Source: Vermamoeba vermiformis
Lineage: Eukaryota > Tubulinea > Echinamoebida
DNA: 64,000 bases
Direction: 5' to 3'
Assembly (NCBI GenBank): GCA_045837725.1
Contig: JBEWZL010000155.1
Span: 1 to 64,000, forward strand
How positions within the stretch are numbered: the stretch's first letter is position 1; each line of letters begins with the position of its first letter. The position numbers and the translations under genes are program-made. The notes below the pieces were generated by a model. It searched no databases, was not told the origin of the DNA, and was given only the letters and a program-made list of their open reading frames with translations. Positions 36,804 through 52,521 of this stretch are shown here, in pieces.

Positions 36804-37466
36804 CTTGTTCAATATATAACAGACAAAAGAAAACAAATGACCTCGTGCCACTTTCTCTCTTTTGAACGAGTGCCCTGGTAACAGCTATTTTTCTGCAGAT
36901 CCAAAACCCGCGACCACACCACAACAATAATATGTTATATTAATATTCACGTTTATATGTGACGCCATGGCGTAGATAACGTTAGGATTACTCAGTTTTG
37001 CATTGGATTGGGTTGATTTTTTTGGACGATCTCAGATGAAGCAGCACAATTACTACAGAGGCCTTCACATAGTTGAAAATATTATTATGCACGATGCAGG
37101 TAAGGAGAAGTAATATCTTCCACCACAAGCAAATTACCTGAGCGAGATCCGGATTTACAACAATATTTTAGCGTTACAAAAACGTGCACGCGTCATATTA
37201 TAATATATTTAAAATATAATTGAGCTATGACAACTATTTAATTTATTCAAATACACAAATTTCAATTTGTTTTTGTTCCGTTGCAAGGCGGGATGTTCCT
37301 TCATCGCCGAGCTGGATCTTGCTTACATCTTAGTTTTTTCATCAGCTTAATGCTCTATATACTATCGTTTATGCATTGGTACGATGGGGATCTGGATTTG
37401 CTTCAGTGAACTAGCTGACGAAGTGTCACCCCAGGTTCACAAAATCTTCTGCTTATTTCATTACCG
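36804..37466. other. Divergent intergenic region, with possible 5' exon
   Basis: About 660 bp between eIF2-gamma (-) and the 7TM gene (+). An ATG at about 37292 opens a frame with a signal-peptide-like stretch (LHLSFFISLMLYILSF). It might be the missing first exon of the 7TM gene, but no donor gives the right phase. Several RGATCY sites are present. Confidence 0.4.
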
Positions 37467-39234
37467 TTGTTTTCAGTTGCTGTGTGCGCGCCAAATCGAT
37501 CACATACAATCTTATTTATTCTGTGCTATGAAATGAACCCTGTAAGCAATGGCACAGATGCATTTTATTGCGAGACAAACTCCGATTGCTTTGAGCACGG
37601 TATTTGCTCGGATTTGAAGTGCTTATGTTATCCTTTATGGACTGGTAAGTCTACTTTATGAATATTAATTCTAATTAATAACATCAAAAGGAAACAAAGT
37701 AAAATGTTCGCCAGGTCGTAACGGATTTTGAAATTTTTCCTCAGCTTTGTCCAAAACAAATTAAAATTATCATGATTTATCAATATTAAATATCGTTTAT
37801 ACATATTTTGTTTCAGAATAGTTTTCTAGAACATTCCACGAGTCAAGTTGCTAATTTACATTGACACATCCAGGCCAGCAATGTGAAACCAATAAAGTTG
37901 ATTCCTCGCCGGTAATATTTCGGTTCTTTTGGGCGCAGAATGCAATATGTTCCGCTTTATTTCTTGCCGTGGCTGTGGCTGCTGTAGTCCAGCTGGCAAT
38001 GCTCGACGAACGAAGAAGAAAACTAAAGAAGAATAATTACGTACGGATCAAATGAATAGCTTTATGAAGTACATTCATACTTACTTTTTTGAATATTAGG
38101 CTACTTGGACGCTTTATTCAGTTATTGCTTTTATCGGATTTGGTACGAAAGATTCTTAGCCCGCGACTTTATCTAATCGACTTTTATTAGAGCGAATTTT
38201 ATACCTAATGCTTGATCCTTATCGCTACAGAGGAATTATCGGTGCTAGTAAGAAAATGAATCAATATCGGCGTGGACCCATAATCGGAAAATTAATAGTT
38301 ATTTTTAGTTGCCGAAAGTATTTTATTCGGCTTAGCGACATGGGGCTTGGTATGCCTATACTTGATGATATTAATTATGTGGTATGTAATCACATTTAAG
38401 TGGCAAAAGATCCTCGTACTAACTCATTTGCAGGATCAAGATGTACAGAGCCACACGAAACTCCGAGGCACTCGTATCAAAGTTTGTTAAATATATTTGG
38501 GGTCTAATGGGCCTTGTTTTAGTAGTACAGGTAGTCTACGATGTTATTCGAGCGATTTATGCTGCCGGCCAAGGCCGAACTGTCGCGTTGAGTACGTTAC
38601 TTTTCATAGTTAGTGCTAAATATAGCAACACTAATTCCCCGAATATAGTTGTGTATTTTGCTATAGCCATCAGCTGCAGTGTTTTTATATCGGTGGTGTT
38701 CTTAGTCTACGGCCGCTTATTGTACAGACGTCTCATCAAGTTCAAGGATCAAGATCCAACTCGTCAAAAGAAAATTAACAAGGTACGCACCTAATGTAGA
38801 TTACTACTAATAGTACTTCCTATAGTTATCATATATTTAGCATTGAATAGTTTAAAACAGTCGCGCTAATATTTTTTCAGGTCACACGATTTACCACGAC
38901 AGCGAGTATTGTCGTCATTTCGTACAGCTTAGCATTGCTTGTGTTAATAATAGTGACGTTGATTTATGGCGAAGACGTTTTAGTCTTTTTGATCTCGCAC
39001 TTCTTGGAACGCTTGATTGAAGTTGGAGCATGCACTGCTATTCTCATCACTCACCATGTCAACATTCGACAACACAGGATCCAGATCTCGACGGCAGGTG
39101 GCAGCAGCACTAACAACACCTCAGTCAGATCTCGTTCTATGAGTGCTTTAAGAGCTTCTTCGATACCTGTCATTGAACAACAGACAGAAAAAGATGAAGA
39201 AGCGAGCGCGGGCGAGAACTCAAGTGTAGTTTAA
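37467..39234 (+). CDS. Seven-TM membrane protein with EGF-like N-terminal module
   Basis: The 5' end is unresolved: coding text is open from 37467, first in-frame ATG near 37533 (MNPVSNG). An EGF-like module reads CETNSDCFEHGICSDLKCLC, spliced to GQQCET. Seven hydrophobic segments follow: NAICSALFLAVAVAAVVQLA, LYSVIAFIGFFERILYLML, AESILFGLATWGLVCLYLMI, YIWGLMGLVLVVQVVYDVI, VVYFAIAISCSVFISVVFLV, ASIVVISYSLALLVLIIVTL and DVLVFLISHFLERLIEVGAC. The exon ending ...LMILIM must use the donor near 38390 so that TG|G gives W and keeps the frame. The cytosolic tail is Ser- and Glu-rich (SVRSRSMSALRASS, EEASAGENSSVV). The core recalls THH1/TOM1/GPR137-like 7TM proteins (the RILYLMLDP region after TM2), but this is only a resemblance. 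A receptor or trafficking role is possible. Confidence 0.65.
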
Positions 39235-39498
39235 AATTTTTAATGTTATGTAGTTTACTGTAAATAGCTATTATTTTTTATGCACTTGAATGCTTATTAA
39301 TTGTGAGATAGAAACCAAAGAATGAAGCAGGGTTATGTATATAGATTTATTTATATATGGGTGATTTATCGTATTGACATCGCTCATACGATATTTTTAC
39401 AAATAATTACAATAGAAGCGAGATATATTCAGAGTAATTTCAAATCGAGCCTGTACAAATTTGACACGTACACATGTGTCGTGCGTCAATTTTTCCAA

Positions 39499-41465
39499 TT
39501 ACATGACGCGTACTTTACCTTCCGAAGCAGGAGCTTGAAGCAAATCGTGCTTAAAGTACCGGTCAATAAGATCACTAGCCTTCTTGCTCTTATCGTTCTT
39601 CAGCTGCAATAGTCTCGCGACACCATCGCAATGTCGGATCTGCTGGATCACTTGCTCGCACAACTCTTGGATGCACAACAACGATTCTAAAGCTTGCAAA
39701 GCCTTGTCTTTTGAACTTCCCTCGAAGAGACTAGTGCAAATAAGCTTCACAATGCCGAGCTCAGCGTTCACAAAGTATCGTAGCAGATCCACATTGCCAC
39801 GGCAAGACGTGATGGCGTTGGCAAAGTAATAAGTGATCTCGCGTTGTGCCCAGTCCTGATCACGGGGCAAATGGACGACTTTGTTCAGAATGCCCAAATC
39901 GATCATTCGTCGCACGCAATCTTGTTGGCAGATCGCGACGTTGGACAGAATTCTTCCTGCATTCACGTTGGTCGCGAACAATTTCTCGACGAAAGGGTAC
40001 ACGCCGTGATTGACCAAGTCCAGCTCAAAGTCGTAGTTCACTGCGATGGCGTCAACAGAGTCGAATGCCCACCCCACGTGCTCCCTAAACAACCGTTATT
40101 ATACCGATCTGAGTATCTACTTCGTCCAGGAACTAAGAAATAAATTTGATAATTTCACGAGCAAAAGGTGCGCATGTCAATGAGATTGCCTAATTTGGTC
40201 ATCAATTCGCTTCGACAGCAAAACGAACAGATATGAATATGAAGAGGTCTGTCATATAGAATGCACTTACGAGGCTAGTTGAATGACTAACGAAGTCAGA
40301 TCCAAGTCCATCATTTGCTTCAGTTGCTGTTTCGTGATGCTCGGCACCCTGACGCAGGCTTTGAACACTCTGCCAGCATTCGAGACAATGCGCTTGTTGC
40401 TGCATCGAATGAGGTGTGGCAGCTGTTTTATGATTGGTGTGATTTTCGACCAATCTTCAGACGAAAATTCATCGGAAAGGTGACGACACACACGCGATGA
40501 CATTTCGAGCAGTTCTTCGTCCTCACTTGTCGCCAAAATCTTGACAACAGGTGTAATGACATTCGAATTGAATATGTACGAGCGGTTCTGAACGCGTGGT
40601 AAGAATTTGCAAAGAATTTTCGGATGCACATCCGAAATCTGGATCAGGATCTTACCATGCCTGACGCGGAGGCGATATTGCCCAGCGTGAATAAGGCGTT
40701 AATAACGTAGTCTTTCGAAGGGCATGAAAGCAATTCAATTAGAATGGGTACCGCACCAGCAGCAGTTATAATGCTGTTGTAGTGAGTTTTCTTCGTGAGA
40801 TTGGCCAATGACGACAAGGCCAGGCCCTAGGAAGGTTAGGAAAGGCTAATATAAGACAAGTACTATTCATACTTTGAGGTCGTCGTACTCCTCAGACTTG
40901 AGTAAGTCAATTATCTTTGGTATGATCTTGGAGTCTTTTAGGGCGATCTGATCGTCAAAACTCACTAAAAATTGTCAGTCAAATGATTTCCGAGGTAAAA
41001 TTATTCATACAATCTTGCGCGGCTCGCTCTCGAAAATGAGTGGCGGCTCGTAATCGAGTTTGAATCGAGCTTCCTTGGGAAAACAGATCTGCTATAAGCC
41101 GGGGAATCTCCTCTTTTAATTGATGCTGGCATAATATTGCCTTCAATGTAATAGTGCTAATTTGGTTTCCTTCATCACCGTAGAACATAAAACGGAGGCG
41201 CATCCAGACCCCTTTGTCGTGAATGAAGGTTTTTTGTCTTTTAAAAATTTGCAGGTTAAATATTTAATAAGAATAATATATAATGGGAAATAAGATACCT
41301 CTTAGATGTGGCTCTAATATTCAGCAACGATTTAGGAAAAGGGAGTAAATTTGAAAAAATAATTTCGCATAGCTCTTTCAATTCCAAAATGTTGAGGGCC
41401 AAACCTGGTAGAGCCTCTTCGGAATCTACTAGCATGGGCGTGTATCCTTCTTCTAGGTCCTGCAT
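39499..41465 (-). CDS. F-box-like / ARM (importin-alpha-like) repeat protein
   Basis: Starts at the ATG at 41465 (MQDLEEGYTPMLVDSEEALP). Residues 20-60 read LNILELKELCEIIFSNLLPF and SLLNIRATSKR, a degenerate but recognisable F-box. The rest is ARM/HEAT repeats in an order like importin-alpha or beta-catenin-like proteins: LKAILCQHQLKEEIPRLIAD, KIIPKIIDLLKSEEYDDLK, LALSSLANLTKKTHYNSII, YVINALFTLGNIASASG, VVKILATSEDEELLEMSSRV, VEKLFATNVNAGRILSNVAI. It ends LLQAPASEGKVRVM at 39499. No importin-beta-binding basic region is seen, so I read it as a substrate-binding ARM scaffold on an F-box. It lies 132 bp downstream of the kinase gene on the same strand. A longer 5' end is possible because the frame stays open to 41510. 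Confidence 0.68.
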
Positions 41466-41597
41466 CTCGCTTCTGGTCGTCTGAACTCGAAAGATTGCGT
41501 TTTTGACCAAGCTGATCTGCCGACCAAATTTTCTCTGTGTTGTTATTTACAAGACTTTATTTCTATTCATCTATATGTACATTAAAAATTACCAAGT

Positions 41598-44523
<2,926 letters not shown>

Positions 44524-44943
44524 TCTTATTAATGCTGTAAATTTATTTCTTTTTTATTTAGTTGGCATCCGCGACCAAAGTTCGTATCTTTTAGATTATC
44601 CGAGCTAAAGTTAACAATAATATAATATGTGCCGTGTTAGATTTGAAAAGGTAGACGATAAGTTGCCTTGCCTAGTCAATCACAACAGTTCGTTAAAAAA
44701 ATAGTTTTGTGTTTTGCGCGAAACGGAATTGAAGCCGAATGTCGGCTGAGGTCGGTTTGGACAAATAGAACTGACTTTTAGTTTATAAAAGTATGCCTAC
44801 TAAAGAGTTTGCTCATTATTCGAAATATTCAGAGAAGGCGAATTCTACGATCAGATTTGTTATTCCGAAAAAGGAAAGCCGAGAGGATCTGCCTTCAAAT
44901 GCATATTTACTAGCAGTGCATATCGTCAACCAATAATATTATC

Positions 44944-46196
<1,253 letters not shown>

Positions 46197-46299
46197 GCTT
46201 GGAGGTGTTATTCAGGCTGGTAAAACAAAAATATGACCGTTTCATTGTGCACGATCTTGCTCTTTGGAACAACACGTTCCAATAAATATAACGAGTATA

Positions 46300-47668
46300 A
46301 TGGAGCGACCCAGAGATGATAGTGGTGAAGATTTAGGTGAGCCTGCAATGAAGAAACGTCGTATTGAGCACGAGAACGGTAATCTAGTGGATCTGCCAAG
46401 GTATTAACAGAATCTATCCGTTTTTCGTTCAAAAATCAAAATAAATCTAAAAGCTAATAGATAATTATTTTTACGGTATTTTTTAAAGGTTTGAAGGCTC
46501 TGATATTAATTTTAATTTTTCAAGTCAGAATCCGCCATTAGCAGACCTTGAACAACCCGCCAATACAATTAACACAACACCCAATAATACAAACAACAAT
46601 GAAGAGGCGAAAAATATTGAAAATGTTGACAACGAAGAAAAACCCAGTTCTGGATCGGACAAATCTACCCTTCCAAAAGTACTAAATGTCTATAAGCCGA
46701 TATCTAAGACCCCTCTCGAAGTTATTCAAGCATTACAGCAACAATTTCCTGAATATTCTCAAATAGATCCTGAAACTGGTAGACAACTTAAAATCGGTAA
46801 GAGTTCAAGCTAACGCAATACTCGACATTTTCTGGACTCATTTCTAACATTTTATACACTATATTATATGAAATATAGCTAATGAGTAATTACAGGTTAT
46901 GCTGGACGTTTGGATCCGATGGCTCACGGAGTGCTTATTTTGTTGATGGGCGAAGAGAACAAAGACCGCAAAAACTACGAAAATCTTAAGAAAGAATATC
47001 GCTTCGAGGTCATGTTTGGATTAACTACGGACACATATGATGTACTAGGCATGATCGACAGCACAGAGGTCAAAGTGGATGTACCTATCGAGGATCTTCA
47101 AAACAAGATAAACGAGCTTATAACGAAGGAATTTATTGGTCAACATGACCAACCATACCCGCCCTATAGTTCAGCACGAGTCAAGGGCAAGCCACTGTTT
47201 CAATGGGCACGTGATGGAAAATTGAACGAGATCGAGATCCCGGTCAAGCGGATTACGATTGAAGACATGAAAATATTCAATATATACGAGATAAGCATCG
47301 AAGATATGGAGAATAGGATTATTGAGCGGATTAATGGCGTTAAGGGCGATTTCAGACAAAAAGAAATTATCGAAAAATGGCGCCAAGTCTTCGGATCCGT
47401 TGGCTCCAAGGACTTCAAGCTACAAATAGTCACAATAGACGTGCAAGTTACTACAGGCACGTACGTCAGATCAATCGCCCACGAGTTGGGCAAGAAGATG
47501 GGACGAGGAGCTATCGTGGTGGATCTCTTGCGGACACGTGCAGGTGAATTCAAGCTTGAAGACTCACTTCGCTTAGAAGAGGGCACTGGTAATGCAGTAG
47601 CGCCTAGCAGTAGCGTTGTTGAAACTAAGGAGAACAATACTAATGTGTCCAAGGCACCCGAACCATAG
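46300..47668 (+). CDS. TruB/Pus4-type tRNA pseudouridine synthase
   Basis: Three exons. Exon 1 codes MERPRDDSGEDLGEPAMKKR R (a short nuclear-localisation-like basic patch) and joins AG|G to FEGSDINFNF. Exon 2 is low-complexity (Asn/Thr/Glu) and then VLNVYKPISKTPLEVIQALQ. The junction ATCG|GT gives GYAGRLDPMAHGVLILLMG, TruB motif II with the catalytic Asp. YRFEVMFGLTTDTYDVLG and YPPYSSARVKGKPLFQWAR follow, and the motif VQVTTGTYVRSIAHELGK and LRTRAGEFKLEDSL near the end. Such enzymes make pseudouridine 55 in the T loop of tRNAs. The C-terminal PUA domain of bacterial TruB is absent, as in Pus4. An acidic insertion with RIIERINGVKGDFRQKEIIE is unusual. CDS ends at 47668. Confidence 0.9.
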
Positions 47669-48004
47669 ATCTATCTGTCGCTTTTAAGCCCAAAATGAGG
47701 CATGCCAATAGCACCATTATTTGAAACGCTTTAGCCAATTGATGAAAAAAGCAAAGCTATTCAAGGCAGAGGAGCTTTGTACTCACAAAGGCATTGGCCG
47801 ACAAACTTCATGAAACAGACAGCAGGAGTTTTCACACCCACTTCAAGGTCTAATGAATCAATTGTACCAATAAATTCTTGACCAATTTGCACCTATTTTA
47901 CGCAATTACATTTTATTTCTATGCAGAAAATTCGTCTAGATTCAAATCGCTGAAATGCTGAGCGGATCTACGCGTCGAAGAAGCACTGTTAAATGATGCC
48001 AGTT
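47669..48004. other. 3'-3' intergenic region with a coding-like patch
   Basis: About 335 bp between convergent genes. On the minus strand about 47893-47765 reads VQIGQEFIGTIDSLDLEVGV then KTPAVCFMKFVGQCLCEYKA PLP and a stop, preceded by an AATAG acceptor-like sequence. It looks protein-like but belongs to neither neighbour in frame. Confidence 0.3.
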
Positions 48005-49526
48005 TTAAGCATCATCTGAATCTGGGCAACCGTGTTCGACAGCGTAAGCATAGCAATCTAATTGACTCCATTTCCTTGCTTCTATGCACGTCGATTCGTT
48101 CCAAGTACCTTAGAATGACATCTGTCAGTAAGTCATAACGATATTGAAGTGTACGTACATCCGTGTTCGTGTGCGTAGATTAAACAATCTAATCGTCCAA
48201 ATTTAGCTGCTGTTGCACAAACATCCGATTCCCATGGTGCGCCATTCTCATGTGCATAGGCTAAGCATTCCACATTGCCTCCCATTGCAGCCTGTTGACA
48301 CACTCCAAAACCCCATTCGGCTCCATTCTCGTGCGCATACTTTAGACATTCCAAGTTGCCACTAGAAGCTGCCTTGCGGCACACTTGTGGCCTCCATGCC
48401 ACGCCTTTTTCATGAATATATTTTAAGCACTTAAGGTTGTCCGTTGCAGCTTCAATGGCATCATACTGAAGTTCGCATCCTTGTATATAGATTAATAAGG
48501 TAACAGCACAAAGGTTACGCACCATTTTCGACCAAGTACTCCAAGCAGTCAAAGTGTCTATTGGCCGCAGCTGATGTTGCAAATTCTCCTTTGAATTCAC
48601 CTGGCGAATCTTAGCTTAATGTTTCCGATAACAATGGACTTACCTCCTTGTTTGTGAGCGTACTTAATGGCATTCAAGTTTCCGCGGCGCGCCGACCAGT
48701 GAATAACATCGTCTACTTTCCAAGGACACCCGTGTTCGCGTGCATAAACAAGGCATTCGTATTGCCCTTTGCGAGCAGCTACTTCGCAAGTTATCTCGTC
48801 CCACTCACTGCCATGCTCGCGTGCGTAGATCAAACAAGATAAATGGCCACGGGCAGCTGCTTCGTCGCACGTGGCTAAATGCCAGGGAGCCCCAGTCTCA
48901 TGGAGATACTTGAGAGTTTCTAGGTGGCCATGTTTGGCTGCAGTCTTGCATGCACCATGCTCCCATTTAACTTTGAATATTTAGTCCACGTGACATGAAT
49001 GGCTGGAACACATACCGCCCACGCTGTGCATGTATTTCAGGGCTTCCATTTGTCCAATGCATGCCGCTGCCTCCACACATCGGGCAGTAAACGTTCCACC
49101 TTGCTCGTGGTAATACTTGAGGAGTTGGAAGTTGGCACGAAACATGGCGTTGAACGCAACTTGCTCGATAAGGGGGTATCCTATTTGATGCAGGTACTTG
49201 ACACAGTTGACCCCCTCCTCTCGCGAAACACGATCAATGAAGATCTCGGGGCTTAACAGCTTCACATCCAGTCCAAAGGTATGGCTCACTAAGCGAGCGT
49301 GTTGGCACCAAAGTCTGTGGAGTCTTTTAGAGACCCATGAAATAAATACTGCGGTGTGTGCAACAGTATAATCAAGTGAGCCATCGTCTCTTTCGAAGAG
49401 CAGACTAATAATGACGGACCAAATGTCATCTGGCAGCTCGATGGTCGGGGTTATTCCGTCTTCCAGGCGAATCCTTTTCAAGCGTCGCTCTTTGTCTTTT
49501 GAGTTGTCACTTCTTCGCCGCTTCAT
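48005..49526 (-). CDS. F-box-like ankyrin-repeat protein
   Basis: Four to five exons. It begins MKRRRSDNSKDKERRLKRIR, a nuclear-localisation-like basic patch, then an F-box-like segment (IELPDDIWSVIISLLFERDD ... ISWVSKRLHRLW). About 14 ankyrin-like repeats of the protist/giant-virus type follow, each with text such as LECLKYAHENGAEW, YECLVYAREHGCPW, LDCLIYAHEHGC and a next-helix CEVAARKG. The last exon joins GGAT|GT after a 50-nt intron and ends YAVEHGCPDSDDA, TAA at 48005-48007. Such F-box-ankyrin proteins are abundant in Acanthamoeba and its giant viruses and are taken to be SCF adaptors. Here the introns argue for a host gene. One exon near 48600-48480 (EFKGEFATSAA..) has uncertain borders. 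The terminal intron carries a TGACANNTGTCA palindrome. Confidence 0.82.
48116..48127. promoter_or_regulatory. Intronic TGACANNTGTCA site (TGACATCTGTCA)
   Basis: In the 50-nt last intron of the ankyrin gene. Confidence 0.5.
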
Positions 49527-49943
49527 ATAACAGCACTCGTTGTTTCTAAGTTAATTAGCTCAGATCTATAATTTTTAATAATTAATGTTTTTTAATTAAA
49601 AATGTAATTCGTATTACAAAGTAATAACGAATCTCCAATTTTATAATGCCCTTATCGCCATATTATAACATTTTTTTTAGGCCCTTACTTTGTTGTCGCG
49701 TTTTTGTTGAGTTGTGTTTGTGCGTTGAGAAAAAATAGGCATTCAGTCATTTAATTTGCGAAGTTTCATTTATGGACTGATCCAGAAAAATAGGCAGGAC
49801 AATGCAGCGGGCCTAACTCTCATCTCATCTAACTTGATCTGCAAGGCGGTTTCGTTCTCGCTACGAATCAAACTAAGCCAGCTAGGACCCTGCAATTTTG
49901 CAGCACATGGTGCACATACTACCAAGTATCGAGAAGACAAGTC
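49527..49943. other. Divergent intergenic region
   Basis: About 415 bp between the ankyrin gene (-) and the PhoD-like gene (+). AT-rich near the ankyrin start, richer in GC over 49780-49930. No feature recognised beyond presumed promoters. Confidence 0.4.
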
Positions 49944-52386
49944 ATGTTCCAATTTATTTTTTTTGTAACGATGAGCACAACGCCTGTATCATTATTATTT
50001 ATTCTCCTCGTGTGCTCGTGTTCTGCTAGTCCTATTCTATGGGCAGGTGGCGTCACGTCCACGTCAGCGGAGTTCAGAGTGGAATCTGATGGGGATCGAA
50101 ACTTCCTTCTCGCGTCAGAACCAGACTTCTGCGAGAATTCGATTGTATATTCGACACCTATTACTAGTGGATTGAATGCAATATCAGTACAATCATTAAA
50201 ACCCCACCAACGATATTATTATGCAGTAGATTCGGATCTGTATTATTTTGGCGAGTTCCAAACATTTCCTCCTGAAGGCCAACATTTTTCTTTTAATTTT
50301 ACCTTCGGCTCCTGCGCATTTACAGGTAAATAGATAATTATTGACAATTTTAAAAATATTATTGAATACAATTTATTTTCAAAAACACTGCTTGGGTACC
50401 AAAATCAATATTAATGTCTATTTATAGGCGCCGAGAGTCTTGCCTTCGAAGAAATGAATCAGCGCCATCCATTGCTGTTCTTGCATTTAGGAGATCTCAA
50501 TTATGGAAACGTCGCCTGTAACTGCCACCAATGCTACTTGAATGCTATTAAAAAGGTACTACATATATATACTAACATTTAAGCTATAATATGATAGTTA
50601 CGGCCTCTAATTCGATTGAATTGTACCAGACTTGGAATTCTACGTTACAATCATCCATGTTCCGCAGTACTGCAATGGCTTATATGTACGACGACCACGA
50701 CTTTGGACCAGACGATTCTGACGCTAATCATCCTGGCAAAGAGGCTGCGAAGCTGATCTACCACCAAGCATTCCCGCATTATCCGCTACATTTTGAAAAG
50801 CCAAGCGACGGTCCTTTATTCCAAGTAACCATTATATTGAATATTAGTACCGATAGCAATATAATTTACCTATACGACGTTATTTTAGGCATTTACCGTT
50901 GGTCGAGTTCGCTTTATTTTGACTGATCTGCGATCTGAATCCACCGAAACTCAAGTCTTAGGCGACGTTCAAAAGGCTGTGAGTAATCATACTAAATTTT
51001 CCTATGAATATTCATGATGCTAATTCATTTGTAGTGGCTATTTGAAGAGTTTGGCAAAGCGAAAGATTATGCGATTGTTGTCTGGGGCAGTACAAAGCCT
51101 TGGATCGGAGATTATGTGAAAGACGATGCTTGGTACAGTTATATTGAAGAGCGACGAGAAATAGCGAACAAGATTGCTGAATTACAAATCGATAATTTGG
51201 TGCTGTTACACGGCGATACGCATTACTTGGCAGCTGGTACGAATATCGATTATTAATTTCTGCGAAATAATGCTAATAATTACTATGTATTTTAGACGAT
51301 GGAACCAATTCAGATTACGCTGATAACGGTGGTGCTGGTTTTCCTGTATTTTGTGCAGCTCCGTTCTATCATATTGGAACGTACAAAGGTGAGTCAATTT
51401 ACTTCTTAAATATAAAATTTCATCATAATTAACTGATAATGTTGCTAGCTGGTCCGTACTCTGAAGGATGCTGGTCGAATCCGCTCGGTCAAAAAGAAAA
51501 AGTTTTGCAACACTACGGAGTCGTGAATATAGTCGATGAAGTTGACGGTGAAACGTGCATTCATTATCGGGGTTTTGAAGTTGGCAATGCTGAGCCAATT
51601 GTTCAAGTGCACAAGTGCCGCCCTTGGGTCGTGAAAGGTTCGCGTACTGAAGAAGTGTCTTCTTGCGTCACGAAACGATTTGAAGACGAAGAATTATGTA
51701 AGTTAATGTTTATTACGCAATATTCATTAAGATATTCTGATTATATGTCTACTCGAGTTCTAATTTTTGGATGTGGATCCGGATCTCGTACAAATTTTAC
51801 ATTACTTAGCCAGCTGACGGAATATTTGGTATTGTTATATATTGTTGCTAATATGGTACTTAATTTAGATTGTGCGAGATGCAAGGAAAAATGTGGCCAA
51901 TGTTACGACACTGAAGGATGCTGCAAAAGCGGAAAAATGTCGCGCGAAGAATGTCCGCAATGCTTGGCTTGCAGCTTGCAAGAAGTTTCAGACGAAGATT
52001 TTGTGTTTAATTACAGGTGCAAACTTTCGTGCAAAAATTCGTGCTTGAGAGTTATGGACAACCAAACAATCGATGAAAATAGTTGCGTGCCTGATGAACC
52101 TCCAGCGGAAATTTCGCAAATTGTCGGCGAGGCTTATACTAATTTTGGCCCACATGATACGACTGACGAGATGAAAATGATGGCTGCTGCTAAAGCAAAC
52201 GAAAAGAAAGAAAAAAAAGATAAAGAAAAGAAAGATAAGGACGAAAAAGATAAAAAAGATAAAGAGAAGAAAAATAACGATGATGAAAAAAAAGATAAAA
52301 AAGGAAAAAAAGAGAAAAAAGATGAAGACGATGAGAAAGAAGATAAAAAGCAAAAAAAGGATAAGAAGTCTAGTAAGAAAGAATAA
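49944..52386 (+). CDS. PhoD-like metallophosphatase, secreted, with Cys-rich region and KEKE-like tail
   Basis: Eight exons. A signal peptide starts at 49944 (MFQFIFFVTMSTTPVSLLFI LLVCSCSAS); the Met at 49971 is an alternative. A fibronectin-like/PhoD_N domain (WAGGVTSTSAEFRV...YYYAVDSDLYYFGEFQTF) leads into the phosphatase: FTFGSCAFTG, LFLHLGDLNYGN, MYDDHDFGPDDSD, FILTDLRSE, VVWGSTKPWIG and LLHGDTHYLAA, which keep the PhoD metal ligands. PhoD enzymes cleave phosphomono- or diesters with Fe/Ca. After GCWSNPLG comes a Cys-rich stretch (CARCKEKCGQCYDTEGCCKS, CPQCLACSLQEVS, CKLSCKNSCLRV) and about 60 residues almost only of K, D and E (52200-52383). The Cys-rich block and tail are not part of usual PhoD enzymes. 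The last intron (about 51698-51869) joins T|AT. Acts at the cell surface or in a vacuole. Confidence 0.82.
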
Positions 52387-52521
52387 CAAAACTTGTACGA
52401 CCACTAATCTAATACAATAATTTATATTAAATCCAACCGTATTATTGTTTATTATTTACAGTTTTATTCGCCGCTCGGATCATGCGTCTAAAATTGTTCG
52501 GGAACGCTAAAAACGTTCAAA

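Noticed and set aside
39460-39490. Seventh TGACANNTGTCA site
   Set aside because: The inverted repeat is imperfect (TTTGACACGTACACATGTGTCG), and lies in a 3'-3' spacer.
47200-47652. Minus-strand ORF of 150 codons
   Set aside because: Antisense shadow of the TruB-like exon.
48005-49526. Giant-virus insertion (ankyrin repeats of mimivirus-like type)
   Set aside because: The gene has spliceosomal introns and host-like flanks; no other virus-like gene is near.
51988-52404. Minus-strand hydrophobic ORF (Phe/Leu/Ile-rich)
   Set aside because: Reverse complement of the Lys/Glu-rich PhoD tail, which always gives Phe/Leu-rich antisense.
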